Shown in pieces: positions 45,771-57,100 of a DNA stretch of 64,000 nt; the first letter of the stretch is position 1; each line of letters starts with the position of its first letter. The position numbers and the translations under genes were made by a program. The stretch is taken from positions 18,214,787-18,278,786 of the forward strand of contig CM063248.1 in the NCBI GenBank assembly GCA_032158295.1, in the 5' to 3' direction. The notes beneath the pieces are model-generated. The model saw only the letters and a list, made by a program, of their open reading frames with translations, had not been told where the DNA came from and made no database searches. The stretch comes from Pycnopodia helianthoides (lineage: Eukaryota > Echinodermata > Asteroidea > Forcipulatida > Asteriidae).

Positions 45771-45884
45771 TAGGGCATGGTGTACCCACCACAACCCCTA
45801 TTGTGTCTTCATTGTGTGCTTTGACTCTCAGGAACTCTTTAGAGGATTTTAGGATTTTAGGAGGAAAATATTGTGTTCAAGTAT

Positions 45885-45955
45885 GGACACATTGCATGGG
45901 TACACCAAGTGAGGATACTGGTCTTTGACAATTACCAAGGTATACCCTACCTTTA
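45885..45955 (+). mobile_element. Right-end fragment of the 13,422-type MITE
   Basis: tacaccaagtgaggatactg, gtctttgacaattaccaagg, then a taccctacctttaa end, matching the right end of the element at 13,422-13,801. Confidence 0.6.
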
Positions 45956-46674
45956 AGCGTTACATACAAAATGTGGACCTGAGAATATAAAGGAGTCCAC
46001 ATACCGTTATGTGGACTAACATACGCCCACAGAGTGTTTTTACCAGTGTTGAAGAATATGCAAAGCACAACGGAATTTCCATAGAGTGTGTGCAGCACAG
46101 AGCTGTGTAGGGTGGGGGTTGTTTGTGACACAAAGTACCCACGATTATTGTCAACTTTATTCCTGCCCCAAATGATCTTTGGACACACCAAACTCAAACT
46201 AAACCGCATTTTGTTCGTATTTTATCGCAATTGAAGTGGCAATAAATTACTTCGGCTTCACACTTAATATCCGAGCTCCATACAAAACTATGAGTCAGTA
46301 CTTCATAAAATCGGAGTATTTAATGCGAAGGTGACCGATAGGTTCGAATATCATTTATTAGCTTTCCATTGAATGATATCGGGTTATCTTTTCATTGTGT
46401 AGTCTTATATTACCTCAGATCAAACAATCTATGGTTATTGTGTATCTACGGTATGGGGGATAAAGTACACACGACCCAGGATAACTCACTGGGGTAGACA
46501 GTGCTGCGTAGCTACCATCAAGTAGTTTACAACATTCGTTGCGACTGTCTGCTTCACCTAGAGCTAGTCCGAACAGTACACAATACACGAAGTAGCCTAA
46601 CTACAACTGCTCATACCCCCATTCTGCTATTCTAGTTCTGCAATGTCCCAACATTAAAAGAACATTGATAGAAC

Positions 46675-46809
46675 ATGCCAGGATGCTTTAGTCCTTCCAC
46701 TGACAAACCGGACGAGATAGCCTTCGCCTGTGTGTATCATTCAGCGGTTGGTGCGGGGGATTTGGACAGCATTCGGGTGCTGGACTGTTCCATCAACAAG
46801 TTACACTGA
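46675..46809 (+). CDS. Small ORF, 44 codons, unrecognised
   Basis: ATG CCA GGA to TGA encodes MPGCFSPSTDKPDEIAF and ends with a HSAVGAGDLDSIRVLD segment. That segment vaguely resembles an ankyrin-repeat helix pair but is too short to call. No splice partner was identified. It may be chance. Confidence 0.15.
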   Translation: MPGCFSPSTDKPDEIAFACVYHSAVGAGDLDSIRVLDCSINKLH

Positions 46810-46947
46810 TTTTGTCAAAATGATTAACAAAACAATGCGTTACCCGGCCGGAACACATCGTAAAAGCCTAGATCTGAACAGTATTGATCAACAATGAGAT
46901 TTGTTGTGGTGAGATTTTCGTTTTATTGATCACGAAGAGCCGTGTAA

Positions 46948-47100
46948 CAGCTTCATCTTTGAATTAAGTGAATCCAGATTCTTCGTCTTTGAATTAAGTG
47001 AATCCAGATTCTTCGTCTTTGAAATAAGTGAATCTAGATTCTTCGTCTTGGAAACAAGTGAATCCAGATTTTTCGTCTTGGATATAAGTGAATTCCGAGT
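46948..47100 (+). repeat. ~31-bp tandem repeat, five copies
   Basis: Unit: ttcgtctttgaattaagtga, atccagatt. Later copies are diverged (ttggaaacaagtgaatcc, ttggatataagtgaattcc). Confidence 0.85.
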
Positions 47101-47319
47101 CCAGTAATTTGCCAGAGTATATAGCCCTATACTTCCATTAGTAAGTATAAAAATAGAGCTGACTTATCTTAAATTTGATACATTTCTAATTTTTTTACCC
47201 AGTGAGACGTTTAAATGACTGGTATATTTAACTAGTATTCATGTTTATTTCCATTGCGGTAGATGAAACAAACAGTAGTAATTTGGGGGCTCTTCCAATG
47301 CAAATTTTCTATACTTTAA

Positions 47320-47697
47320 AGGAACATTACAGAATTGTTTTTTGCTAACAAACAGTTGCTGGCAGTGTAAGCACTGTAAGTAATCCACCATATACATAAA
47401 CTGACAAACCTGTAGAGGTTGATCGGCCAGCCGGGTCACGAGAAAATAGTGAAAAACCGATTACACATTTGAATGAAATCATATAGATTCAACAAATGAA
47501 TAAAACGCTCACTGAGCGATAAACACCAATCGGAAAATAAGTTTATTCATTTCTCATCAAATTTGGCATTTCAGACAGAAATATTTCAAGGGATGTTTTC
47601 TACTATCATCATCATTAGATCGTGTAAGTTTTATGTAAATCTGTGATCAAAAAGTATATTTTACAAGTTTTTTTCTTACCAATTCTGTAATGTTCCT
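47320..47697. mobile_element. TTAA-type MITE, copy 3 of 3
   Basis: Inverted ends aggaacattacagaattg and caattctgtaatgttcct, flanked on both sides by TTAA (47316-47319 and 47698-47701). The best-preserved target duplication of the family in this window. Confidence 0.85.
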
Positions 47698-47935
47698 TTA
47701 ACAGTGTTCAGACCAAAATGTTTTGGGGATTGATGCATGGCATAAACTTTATCATCATTGAATTATCATAATGAAACAAATCTTATAATTATTCTCGTTT
47801 TCCAGTGCATACAAACACTGTACTTTGTCTGTACATGTTAATCTTTCTCGGGTGTTTATTGATTCATTGTAACATTTTACATTTTTCATCGTCAACGAAA
47901 ACTTTTCAGTCCAGATTGTTTTCTTCTGTTTCCTT

Positions 47936-48035
47936 CTGTTGTTGCTGTTGTTGTTTGTTTGTTTGTTGGCGTGTTTGTTTGTTTGTTTGTTTTTTGTGTT
48001 TGTTTGTTTGTTTTTGTTTTTATTATTTTTTTTTT
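47936..48035 (+). repeat. (gttt)n/T-rich low-complexity tract
   Basis: Alternating gtttgtttgttt and ttgttgttg runs followed by a T tract. Both-strand open frames here are low-complexity artefacts. Confidence 0.85.
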
Positions 48036-49389
48036 TAGTGTTTAAAAAGAAAATCAAGAAAATCATTGTGAAGGAAAAATGGTGTCGTCTGCCAATTCAT
48101 AATATTGAACTTCAACGAAAATGTTTTAATCCGGGTTGCTTTCTTCTGTAATCAAGTTGTAAAAAGGATTGAGAAAATGTTTTACACGAGTACAGTTTCT
48201 GATATTAGAAGATTAACCCGAATTAAAGGAAAAACAAATCCCCAATGAAAAACAGAATGTGTTCAACAAGTTTCCTTGTTTTTAGTTTGCCAACCCCCCC
48301 CCCAAAAAAAAAAAAGTTGCCCCCCAAAAAGAATTTGGAATTTGAAAAGCAACATTACATTTCATATTGAGGGGGGTCAGAAGCCCCTTTTAACACAAGA
48401 ATAATTTCCCGGGAGACTCCAAGGAAAATTTGGTTGAACTGTTCACACTGTGGTTAACACTCGAATTGCTTACCCTGGCAAAATAACCTCATCCAAAGAA
48501 CTAGTTACACCTGCTTTGGAGTCGAGTTAAGCGAGATAACCACGGGGTTAGAGTGCTAAGTGTTCATTCTTCCCATCGGGAGAATTGTATTGGGTGTGAA
48601 ACGGTTATGGGGTTTACAATCCCCGGGTGTTTCCAGGGGTTTTGTTCCCCCTGATAACTGACTCTATAGCGAGGGAATACAACATGTCCAATTCTGCTTT
48701 TTATGAGATTTTCGGTTGTCGGGGGCTGCTCACACACAATCCAAAGCGTAAACATGCCCACTCCTTCAGAATACTTAGCAACACGGCTCAGGGAGCTCAA
48801 GTATGTTAGCAGGTAATTGATAAACAAATACAGATATTTATACAGCCAGGTGAATAATGCCGCTATGAATCCACGTCATTTGTCTAAGGGATAACGGTAG
48901 TTAAGATGAAAAAACATTACGATAGGGCCACAGCGAAATAATAACAAGTTTCTCCGGATTTCAGAAGCTATAGAAGCTATATTTTAAACGGAACTACAAT
49001 GATAGTTACCGTAAATAAGTTTGCTTGTATTGTACACCAATTCAACCTGAAAAGCTCAACCATAATAGGCCCACCTGTGAAAAAAAAAATGGTATGTGTG
49101 CTCGGTTATGGCATTACATCGTCGTTGTTTTTTACGAAGCGATTAATCAGCCCTGCAGTTAAAATATACGTGTTTTTAGACAATCACGATTGAAGATGAA
49201 CTCCTTTTAAACGATTGTTTTTTGGACACTATTGATACGTACTAGTTCTATTCAAAGTTTACTATCAAAATAAAGCTCATTACTCAAAGAGCTCACAGAT
49301 GAGTTGTTTTTGTCAAGATGATTGCTGCCGACCAACTTCGTATTTTAAAATCTTCTTTAATTAATGTGTCTTTTTCAATGCGTTTCAGA

Positions 49390-50258
49390 GCGTTGTTGCA
49401 AAAACAGCTTCGATCAACATGCAGATTCCACAAATGTTGGCCTATCCCCAGCGGTCAGGCCCGCGAAAGAAATCCAACAAGTGGCACGGCGCGTTACCGG
49501 TGAGCGCCATCGAGAAGGTCCTGACCCAGGACAACAAGTTTGCCGACAGCCTCCTCACGGAGCAGCTGAGGCGAATCCGGACGGATCGCCACCGGGCCCA
49601 GAGGCTCCTGGACTGGCAGGAGCAGAGCTTCGTCTTACGGCAGGCGATCAAGGAGACGGAGCTGCGGGAATTGGGTATCCCCCACACGTCCTTCCTACCG
49701 GAGATCGTGATGAAGATGACCGAGCCAGATGTGAGGGCGAGACGGCCGTTCGGGCGGGTGCAACGGAGTTCCACCCAGCTCGACATCAAGGAGGATACGA
49801 AAACTTTCCCCTTTTTTGAAGATCGGCAGACCCGGGACAGTCGGAGAGCTCCAACAACAGCTAAGTCCGACCCTTTCCTTGAAGATATCCACACTAAGAA
49901 TATCTACACTCGCCTCCACGGTATTGACCTACCTCTGTACGGCCCAGATGCCGATGCCAAACGCGAGGCACGAGAACAGGAGTTCATCCACTACCTCCAG
50001 CGCCAACAGTCCAAGGCCAAGGTGACCCTAGACCCGAGGTTTAGAAATCTAGAGCAAACACTGAGCCGGGACGGAACGGGCATCCTGCTGCCGAGTCTGG
50101 GCGGCAGATCGCGGGGAGCAAACTTCGGTGACGAGAGGAACTTGGTCAGTGTGAGCCAGACTGCCACCAGATCGGCAAAGATGCTACGCAAGGTTCAGAC
50201 GGAACTGTCTAAGAAGCCAAAATCCGTATTTGCCAAATCAGTGTGGATAGATTTTTGA
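49390..50258 (+). CDS. Unrecognised conserved-looking protein, 279 aa (last exon)
   Basis: The ATG at 49,419 opens a 279-codon frame ending TGA at 50,256-50,258, by far the longest in the window. The frame is GC-richer than its AT-rich surroundings and has few repeats. A strong acceptor (tgtgtctttttcaatgcgtttcag) ends at 49,389. The frame stays open from there to the ATG, so the coding part may start upstream; I take 49,419 as the start because it is the first in-frame ATG. The protein is hydrophilic and strongly charged, with no signal peptide or membrane segment. An Arg/Gln-rich helical region at residues ~35-85 (LRRIRTDRHRAQRLLDWQEQ) suggests a coiled coil. A second helical segment (AKREAREQEFIHYLQRQQSK) lies at ~170-195. 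I do not recognise the family. AATAAA occurs at about 50,703. Confidence 0.7.
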
Positions 50259-50702
50259 TGTTGCTTCGTACAGGAAATTGTTTCTGCCCATTATCTGGGG
50301 AAGTAAATCATGAAACGATCCGGTGTGACTCTACTGAGTTGTGTCACGTATTGCCAAAGAAGGGGTTGGGGCGTTTCCCCACAAACACCTTTAAAAAGTT
50401 GCCATTCCAATCAACACATTATCGATTGGACGATTACCGAAAAGACTGTACCGACTACACATTACAAACTCCCGGGTTAAAATTAACCTGGCTTCCTGGC
50501 CCATTTCTGGTTCAGTATGACTTGGAATCTGTGTCGAAATAATTCGGAAATGAGTTAAAATCACATTGTTTTAAACCATTGTCCGAGTCAGCCTGACCCA
50601 GAAATGGGACCCAGAATCCAGGTTAAGCCTTTGGACCAATTTCTTTTTCATTCTGAAATCCTAGTCAGTGCGTTTGATTCATTTTTATGCAGTTTAGCCA
50701 CA

Positions 50703-50708
50703 ATAAAG
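50703..50708 (+). promoter_or_regulatory. Possible polyadenylation signal
   Basis: aataaa about 445 bp after the stop codon of the 279-residue frame. It is the first canonical hexamer seen downstream on this strand. Confidence 0.3.
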
Positions 50709-50829
50709 GTCAAGACTGGCCCCCAGTTCACCGAAAGCCCCACGAACCTACACTACATTGTGTGGACATTAAGTTCTAAGGTCCACACTTATTCCTACGT
50801 CACACAAAATCACCGGTGCCGAATCTGAT

Positions 50830-52600
50830 CACCATACAAACATTACTTGCTTGTGTTAAAATGTATTTTCATAAAATTAAACCTTCCCACAAAACCAACA
50901 CAATAGTCAAAGACCTGCTAACAGAAAATGAGAACAAAGCTGACTTTTTTTTCAAACTAAAAAAATAATTAAATTCACCAATTCTGGAGACATCACATTC
51001 TGAACTTCATGTCTAATATAGAACAAGTTTAGTTGATAAACCCAATCAACATTTTAATGGTAATTATAAATGATACAAAAAGGGAAACGTTACCTGTGTA
51101 ATGAAGACAGTGATCAAGTATTGTTAAAGGATGTCTTCGTAGAATGGATATGGGAGCCGGAAACGTGGAGGGCGCTCGATTTAATTTGAATATTAAACGA
51201 ATTGGCGAAAGGAAATGACTTAGAAGTTTATAAAAACCGTAGATTAATGGGGGCATATTTATACCTGTCACATTATAAACAATTTGTGAAAAAAATATAC
51301 CAATTCTATGTTCTATTGTACTTATCAAATAAGTTTGTTTATAACTTTTCAGACTCTGTTCTAAAGGTAAAATATCTTGATTTTTATCTTGTCTATGTAT
51401 TTGGGTAGGTCAACTGGTTTCTCGTAGTTCTCTTATTGATAAGACCAACTATTTTTCTACACCAATATTTCCAGGAAGTAGCGAAAGAATAACAGGGCCT
51501 TATTATCATTATTTAGTCGGATTTTATACATAAGAGAAAGTTGAATTTTTTCCACTTAATTATTGTTGTATACAAGTTTATGAAATGAATGATAAAATCA
51601 CTGTGAAAGAAAGCAAGGGATAAGGAACGCCGAGAGAAAGAATACTCTGTTAGGTTTATGCCAATTGTTTCCCTTTGGTGTGTGTGCGGGTTCGTTGTTT
51701 CATTTATTTAACTATAAGAGGGGTACAAGTGAGCCCAATTGGGCTCACTCAATCCCCCTCTGCCGATTTTGTTTTTGTTTTGCTTTTCCAATGGAGAGAA
51801 AAATTAAAGGTGAATGGACATTATTTTGTTATCAAAAGAGCGCTTAGAGTGTTTAGTTGGTTATAGGTTATTCACAAAGTACAGAATATTTATTTCATTT
51901 TGAATTTAATTTCTGAGAAGTTCCATTTTGACAACTGACAGATATTTCTCGCAAATAAACTCTTCGGGTCTTTTTAAAAGGTATGATGCAAAGATGTACG
52001 TCGTTCCTTTTCAATTTCAAAAATGTGAAAACGAGCTATTAAAAGAATAAGTTTAAGGAATTCAAAAATGTTATCAGTAACACCAAACACCTTCAACTCG
52101 CTGTCCACTACAAGACTAGCCCTGGTCTTTTCTTTGTTTACACAAAATGAAGAATGCGGGATTCCTCTTAGGTGTATACAAAAAGTACACACGTTGGAAT
52201 CCTTTTTATTGACTGTGAATACAACAAGAATGTGTACCTAAAATCCTTTGTGTTAAACTGAACTGTGATCATTTTAGCCTGGGGTCAAACAGTACTTATA
52301 TGAAGGGTAGGCCTACACTTACAAAACCTGATTTTGTAGAGTCATAATAGTCAATTTGCAGTTTCCTTTCCACAGTTGTGCACAAATTTCCTAAAAACAT
52401 TTTTAGACTGAATAAAAATGTCGTATAATCTACGAGAACCTTTTTTGTCACTGAGGAAAACTTAAAATTTGAAAGGAACAGCGTTGTTGTTCGGCATCAA
52501 ATGAGAGCAACCTCCAACGATGGCACCAAACCCAAGGTGACAGCCAGTGATGGTAATAAACACATCCCCGACCTTGATCTGGTTGTTGTACCAATCATTG
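50830..52600. other. No feature recognised
   Basis: AT-rich sequence without a credible exon, tRNA-like box or repeat family that I can name. The open frames are short and shadow low-complexity sequence. Confidence 0.5.
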
Positions 52601-53345
52601 TTTTTTAAAACTTCAGAGTGACGAGTGGTTTATGAATTTACGTAAATTTCTGCCAAGAATCAAATGCGTCAACCCCAAATCTATTATGATGAAAAAAAAA
52701 ATGAACCTCCTTATAAATACAGTAAGCGACCAATACCGATTACCGAGACAAATAGGCCCTGCCACAGCTTTGTGAGACAAGCAGTCGACGCAGCCAGGTG
52801 ATTTTAAAGCGTCCAAAGAAGCTCTGACGTCAACCGTTCGTAAACCCCCGAGATTGTAATATTGGATCATCTGATTTCTAGAAACACGATCAATACATTT
52901 CTTTATATCAATGTTAACACATAACCTTGACATATTGGCAAATGAACCGTACATAGATCCTTCTGTACTATTTAGGAACAACACCGCGTCATCAGCAAAT
53001 TGTGCTATCTGATTTTCCACATCACCTATCACAATACCCTGTACTCTCTCATTGTTACATAACATCATGGACAACAAATGCATATCAAAGGAACAAATAC
53101 AGACTTAGCCCATCGCCTTGTCTACAACCTCGCTCAACAGTAAACGACTCTGAAAGAAATCCATTACCCAAAACTGAATTGAAGAAGTGGCTTATATAAT
53201 TGTAAAAACAAAAACTTGAGTCCATCTTTTGATTGATGGTCCAAAATTATAATTTTCCAAAACCTTGTAAATAAAATCCTGAGAATCGAATTAAAAGGAT
53301 TTTCGACTTCAATTGAAAGCAAAATACCTGGTAGGCCTACACTGT
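52600..53345 (-). mobile_element. Dead LINE reverse transcriptase fragment (L1/Tx1-like)
   Basis: On the minus strand the frame at 53,083-52,613 contains QFADDAVLFLNSTEGSM, the FADD catalytic box of reverse transcriptase. Further 5' on that strand (53,345-53,085), with frameshifts, one sees an LLSIEVE..F block, an NGF...ERGCRQGD-like block and LSLYLFLL, in the order of palm motifs in L1/Tx1 elements. Stops and frameshifts make it inactive. 5' and 3' parts are missing. Confidence 0.75.
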
Positions 53346-53354
53346 CGATATCAG

Positions 53355-53470
53355 GATTCTCCTGAAGACGAGCAGAGTATACTGTTCAAAACGTCGAGAC
53401 CAAACCGGCTCTTCTCAGAGCCAACACTCAAACAAAAGAGATTTACACATGGTTGTACCCGCAAGTTTAC
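53355..53470 (+). mobile_element. Penelope-type repeat remnant, second copy
   Basis: tctcctgaagacgagcagag, then tatactgttcaaaacgtcga and the ggctcttctcagagcc hairpin. Same arrangement as 3,440-3,600, with the gaaac core changed to aaaac. It directly follows the dead LINE. Confidence 0.45.
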
Positions 53471-53799
53471 TATTATTTATTTTTAGTTGTTCCTAACTGT
53501 CAATAGGCCTATCAGTGAGAATAAGCAAATCGTACAGTATACGGATGTTTTCGCCAACAAAACGGCCAGCAATAAAACATTTGTCATGTTAAATGACGTG
53601 AGATTGGGAATATTAAAATAGGCCTATCAACTTTCCTCCCGTTACAAAATTATATTACTTTGACGGTGTCAATAATTAGCGCTCTCAATGGTCATTGGCA
53701 AGTTGAATTAAATAACGGTCCGTATAAACCCCTAAAATGATAACTCCAGTTTAGTTAACGGTCTTTCTATTTAGCGCCCTCTTCGACAAGTGCCAATGT

Positions 53800-54097
53800 T
53801 AAGCCACGAAAAGTGTTCCGCGTGACCTGGGGGTCACTCGCAGCTAGCGTCGGTTTCTATGGGATCATATAGTCGGGTAGCATATATCATTCCTAGCGCA
53901 AATACATCAAAATACTGTCTGGTACCTAGCATACCCTCTTCCGCTGGGGAGCGATACGCATGCGTGGCGTACCTAGTGCTGTTTACGGAAGCGATTAAGT
54001 GTGTGTTTTGCAGCGGTGTAAAAAAGACAAGTTGCGGTATCACTAACATCTCCGGTATTTTCATGACTTCTGGTGTTGACAAGTCAAGTGCGGAAAA
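53800..54097 (+). promoter_or_regulatory. Probable 5' UTR/promoter of the SPATA18 orthologue
   Basis: The DNA before the ATG at 54,098 is less AT-rich than the flanks and contains cgatacgcatgcgtggc, close to an NRF1-type palindrome (gcatgc core). That would suit a nuclear gene for a mitochondrial factor. No TATA box is evident. The context before the start codon (cggaaaaatgg) has A at -3 and G at +4. Confidence 0.3.
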
Positions 54098-54184
54098 ATG
54101 GCTGAATCACTAAGAAGGCTGTCTAAGACTGAGGCATTTTCACTTCTGCAGGACAAACTGGATAAATGGAGTGACAATTTTTTG
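54098..54184 (+). CDS. SPATA18: SPATA18 exon 1 (start codon)
   Basis: 29 codons from [10 protein letters not shown] to KWSDNFL, ending ttg|gtaagt in phase 0. It matches the N-terminal helix of MIEAP proteins in length and spacing. Confidence 0.9.
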
Positions 54185-57100
54185 GTAAGTTTTAAATGTA
54201 TGCCTGCTAAAGTGAGTTCGACTTCGATTCTTCTTCGAACGTTAGTTCAGAGCAAGGACAGAGATGTATTATAGTTGCACGGCCCGATTTTCGCAGAAAG
54301 AATTTTGACAGATGATGCTGTTTCAAAGCAAACATACAAAGACTAGTTTTACTTTAAGCATATACCAAGGATAATTCAAAAAGTACATGTTACACGCAAA
54401 CTTGTTTGTATTTGTAGCCGATGGCTGATGCAAGGCTGATGTGATTGTGATGTCTGATGATGTCGGGATCCTGACAATAATTTTTGGGTATAGGTCAACT
54501 CTACTCCTAGAATTATGAGGTTCCATGAACCTCATAGAGGTCCATGTACAAACTACAATACAAAACTTTTTTTCATTTACGTTTCTGCACCTGGAGTTCT
54601 CATTTGAAATCGGATTTCGCCAAAATTAGGCTCTACGTGTTCCTTGGAATCTCATTGAGCGTTGCATGGGTCAAGAAAATCCACTCCGCAAATTTAAAAT
54701 TGTTAAAAAGCAATAAATTCTTACCGTCATTCCCAGTCCTCTTCAAACAGTGTGAGTGTTATAACAAATATGGCGCTTGCTGCGCTCGCAAAGGTCTACC
54801 GAACAAACTGGTACTCCGCGCGCAGCAACGCTGGTCCCAGCAACTGTAGGTTGGTTTTGTACACACATCATGTGACTCCAGCGCCATATTTGTTATAACA
54901 CTCACACTGTTTGAAGAGGACTGGGAATGACCGGAAGAATTTATTGCTTTTTAACAATTTTAAATTTGTGGAGTGGATTTTCTTGACCCATGCAACGCTC
55001 AATGAGATTCCAAGGAACACGTAGAGCCTAATTTTGGCGAGATCCGATTTCAAATGAGAACTCCAGGTGCAGAAACGTAAATGAAAAAAAGTTTTGTATT
55101 GTAGTTTGTACATGGACCTCTATGAGGTTCATGGAACCTCATAATTCTAGGAGTAGGTCAACTCGGTCCGAAGGCAACTCAGTCCGAGTCAACTCGGTCC
55201 CAGGCCAACAGCTATGCCCGTGGTTGGCCGTGGTTAACTTGTCATACATTAATTTTTTTATTATTATTTCGTACTAATTATTTATTGTATTTTTACTTGA
55301 TTTTTTTACAAATAGGCTACAATTTTTTATAATGATATAGGCCTACTAAGTTTACCTAAATTGGACAACCAAACATTTTCTTTTTTATATGGTTCTTAAT
55401 TTTTAAAAAAAAATCTCAGTTAAGTATTGCTTAAGTTTTCCTAAATAGGTTTGGTATTCTTTATTTTGTATTATTTATTATTAAGTGTATTTCACTGGGA
55501 AGTTTCGTTTATATTACTTTCAATCAAAATGTTCTTGATTTTTTCCTACATTGTCCTACATTAATTTGTAAATGATTAATTTCCTGATACAGCCAATTAC
55601 TACCCGCCACTGCCCGTCAACCTGTTCAGTCCGAGTAGACTTGGGACCGAGATGACTTTGGACCAAGTTGACCATTTGTTTTATTTGTGCAAGACCTTAA
55701 ATAAAAATGAAAGCTTATAACTTTCTTGAATCTTTTATAAGCTATTAGCAATTGAGCCTTAGTAACTAGGGTGCTGTACTCCTCTTTTTGAATTTTGACT
55801 TTGACGGTCGTACTAGCGCCCAGGAAACCTCTGTGTTTGCCACACATTTTGGCAGTTTGCTATGATTTCCTGCACGTCCCCTTCAAAAAATTGCCCAAAT
55901 GACGTATAGAAATGAAAAATAAATTAAATAACTTAAACATTTTGTACTGCCTTCAGGCAATATATATCAGGAACTTTATCCAGGAGTTAATATGTAACAC
56001 AAATAATTACCAATATGAAATTTAATGGTATCAATCAATCAATCAAAACAATTACCCGGTACATGTTATATAGCACTGGTATCCATTTTTTTTTTAAATG
56101 TTCAAAGGCGCTTTGACAAAGAAATACAATAATAAATTACATAGAAAATGCGAAGTAGAGAACAAACGAGTTTTCAGTCTGTTCTTGACATAATTGATAC
56201 AATGAGAAAGGCGCTTGTTTTTATATAATTATTTACTAATAGCCTACATGCATAGTTTAAGTGTTTTGGTGTAAAGATTTATGTTTGCTGGAAGTTGCAC
56301 AGAATGTCTGACTTACTGTAGCCCTATACTGACTAACTATACACTGTACAGCCTAATTACTGTTAGAGTAAAAGGACAATTATTTTGATCAGGGTCTAGC
56401 TGTATTATTTCTCAGGGAGTTTAAGTGTTTGGGACCCCACCCGCGCTGCACAAAGGACCCCCAGTTTAGTAGCATTATGAATGGCAAGGAGGTGTTTTTT
56501 TTCCATAGCTTTGGTGTGGCAATAGACGAGGCTCGATTTCTGTAATATGCCATTGCTAACTCGCGACTGGAAGGACGATCTAAGAGGAACTATTCAATTG
56601 CTTTTTTATAAACTTTTAATATTTTAATTAGCTGGAACCACAGTTTACTTTTTCCCTAATTCAGCCCCTGGTTGCCACTTTTAAAAAAAAATTAATAATT
56701 TTAAATAATTTAGGGTTGTAAATAAAAAATTGACCTGAGCAGGACTTGAAAATATTTTTTAAATAGTACCATGAAGGTGTCGAGTGTCCGGTATTCGAAG
56801 CATTCCATCCTACATGGTTTAAAGCATAACAAAATGAGCACAGCAAATCTTACACTGCTTTCATATTTCCATTTATGTATTTATCTATAAATTTATGCAT
56901 TTCTTTGTTTTTTTTTCATGTATTGTCGTCTGATGTTTATCTAGGTCAAATAAACAACAATAAAAATAGTAACAACATGTAATCACTGACTATTGTTCAA
57001 CATTTGATTGATTCTAATTTGTATTCTATGAACTTTGGATCTTTCCTATTGATAGATAAACACCTGTGATGAGAATGTCAACCGCTGTTGTGAGTTGCTT

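Noticed and set aside
47755..48151. Lys/Asn-rich or Cys/Leu/Phe-rich frames of 70-103 codons
   Set aside because: They come from the (gttt)n/T-rich tract and are pure low-complexity translation.
49364..49919. Other open frames of 74-151 codons overlapping the 279-residue gene on both strands
   Set aside because: Shadow frames of a GC-rich coding exon. The 279-codon frame is longer and has charged-helix periodicity and an upstream acceptor.
53834..54082. 82-codon minus-strand frame upstream of SPATA18 with a kinase-like DVFALGMI stretch
   Set aside because: The resemblance to a kinase subdomain is a single short match. No APE, HRD or DFG context is present, and it overlaps the probable SPATA18 promoter/5' UTR.
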